This document shows, piece by piece, positions 12,762-13,317 of a stretch of 13,317 nucleotides of DNA. The stretch comes from JBBRMQ01 sp038230775 (GTDB lineage Bacteria > Acidobacteriota > Thermoanaerobaculia > Gp7-AA8). Location of the stretch: positions 1 to 13,317 of the forward strand of contig JBBRMQ010000109.1 of the NCBI GenBank assembly GCA_038230775.1, given 5' to 3'. Each line of letters opens with the position of its first letter. The first letter of the stretch is position 1. Position numbers and translations under genes: made by a program. Under the pieces are notes generated by a model that was given only the letters and a program-made list of their open reading frames with translations, was not told where the DNA came from and ran no database searches.

Positions 12762-13317
12762 TCAGGCTGCAGGCGCCGGCACCGCCGTACCGAATTCCAT
12801 GACTGCCACCGCGCCCTTGCCGGGCTCGCCCTGCAACCGCAGCGTGCCGCCGTGCAGCAGCACGATCTTTTTCGCCAGCGGGAGCCCCATTCCGAATCCG
12901 TTCGGCTTGTTCGAGTGAAACGGGAGGAACAGCTTTGCAGTCTCGGACGGATCGAAGCCGACGCCTTCGTCGGCAATCGTGATGCTGGCAACGGGCGTAT
13001 CGCTCAAACGAACGTGCACGGTGCCGTGCTCGCCCTTCTGGCGTACGGCATCGACCGCGTTGCGCAGAACGTTTTCGATCGCGCGACTGAGGAGTATGCG
13101 ATCGCCCTCGATCGTCACCGCCGGCCCGCTGAGATCGATCGAGACGTCGGACGAGATGTCGCTCATCGATACGATCTGTTCGCCGATGAGCTCCTTGAGA
13201 TCCACCGTCTCCGCATTGAGCGCGACCGGCCGCGCGAAGGCCAGCAGCCGCTCGATAGCCTGCAACAGAAGCGACGCCTCCTTCTCCGCACTCTGCAACC
13301 GCCCCTCCGCCACGGCA
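12762..13317 (-). CDS. Sensor histidine kinase, NtrB/PilS-like (C-terminal part, cut by window edge)
   Basis: These 185 codons are the C-terminal catalytic end of a histidine kinase that continues beyond the right edge; the apparent GTG at 13313 is not a true start. The fragment opens in the last helix of the dimerisation domain (IERLLAFARPVAL, typical of NtrB-type kinases), so the phosphorylated His lies just outside. The HATPase_c domain is complete: N box ENVLRNAVDAV, G1 box DEGVGFDP, F box LFLPFHS, and G2 box GFGMGLPLAKKI. These residues bind ATP for autophosphorylation. No response regulator gene is between it and fimT, so the partner is upstream or elsewhere. PilS is a plausible identity from the location next to pilin genes, but sensor domains are not visible. 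Confidence 0.85.
   Translation of the reverse strand, partial: AVAEGRLQSAEKEASLLLQAIERLLAFARPVALNAETVDLKELIGEQIVSMSDISSDVSIDLSGPAVTIEGDRILLSRAIENVLRNAVDAVRQKGEHGTVHVRLSDTPVASITIADEGVGFDPSETAKLFLPFHSNKPNGFGMGLPLAKKIVLLHGGTLRLQGEPGKGAVAVMEFGTAVPAPAA

Noticed and set aside
1..13317. tRNA, rRNA, CRISPR array, transposase or phage attachment sites
   Set aside because: None seen on reading both strands; coding density and strand logic are fully explained by pilus genes.

Overview
This window is a type IVa pilus (T4aP) locus. No RNA genes, CRISPR arrays or insertion sequences are visible. The DNA is GC-rich and genes are tightly packed. The combination of pilB/pilC, a HEAT-repeat/PilT fusion, a tandem pilT and very large pilW- and pilX-like minor pilins suggests an environmental Gram-negative bacterium. 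Acidobacteriota or a similar deep soil or sediment lineage is my best guess, but this is inference without a marker gene.

Layout, left to right. (1) Minus strand, 1-1750: pilC is followed 3 bases later by pilB, which runs off the left edge. They encode the inner-membrane platform and the extension ATPase. (2) An 88-bp divergent intergenic region, 1751-1838. (3) Plus strand, 1839-5398: an 832-aa protein with about 470 residues of HEAT-like helical repeats fused to a PilT-type ATPase domain. It overlaps by one base (TGATG) a canonical 353-aa PilT retraction ATPase. (4) A 175-bp convergent gap, 5399-5573, with a perfect 11-bp-stem hairpin and a short repeat-like sequence. (5) Minus strand, 12619 down to 5574: four prepilin genes in the order fimT/gspH, pilV, pilW, pilX, each close to the next and each with its own Shine-Dalgarno sequence. 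(6) A 142-bp gap with a sigma-54-like element and a palindrome. (7) Minus strand, 12762 to the right edge: the C-terminal catalytic part of an NtrB/PilS-like sensor histidine kinase.

How the genes fit together: PilB on the PilC platform drives pilus extension. PilT and probably the HEAT-PilT protein drive or modulate retraction. FimT, PilV, PilW and PilX would form the priming or tip complex of minor pilins. The adjacent kinase may control pilin transcription.

The most unusual features are the HEAT-PilT fusion, which has an Asn in place of the conserved His-box His and a degenerate AIRNLIRE motif, and the two giant minor pilins. PilW (1050 aa) carries several fibronectin-III-like modules. 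PilX (about 894 aa) carries GSGY beta-repeats and a calcium-loop-like motif. No pilY1 adhesin gene and no major pilin gene lies in the window, so these enlarged minor pilins are candidates for the adhesive tip.
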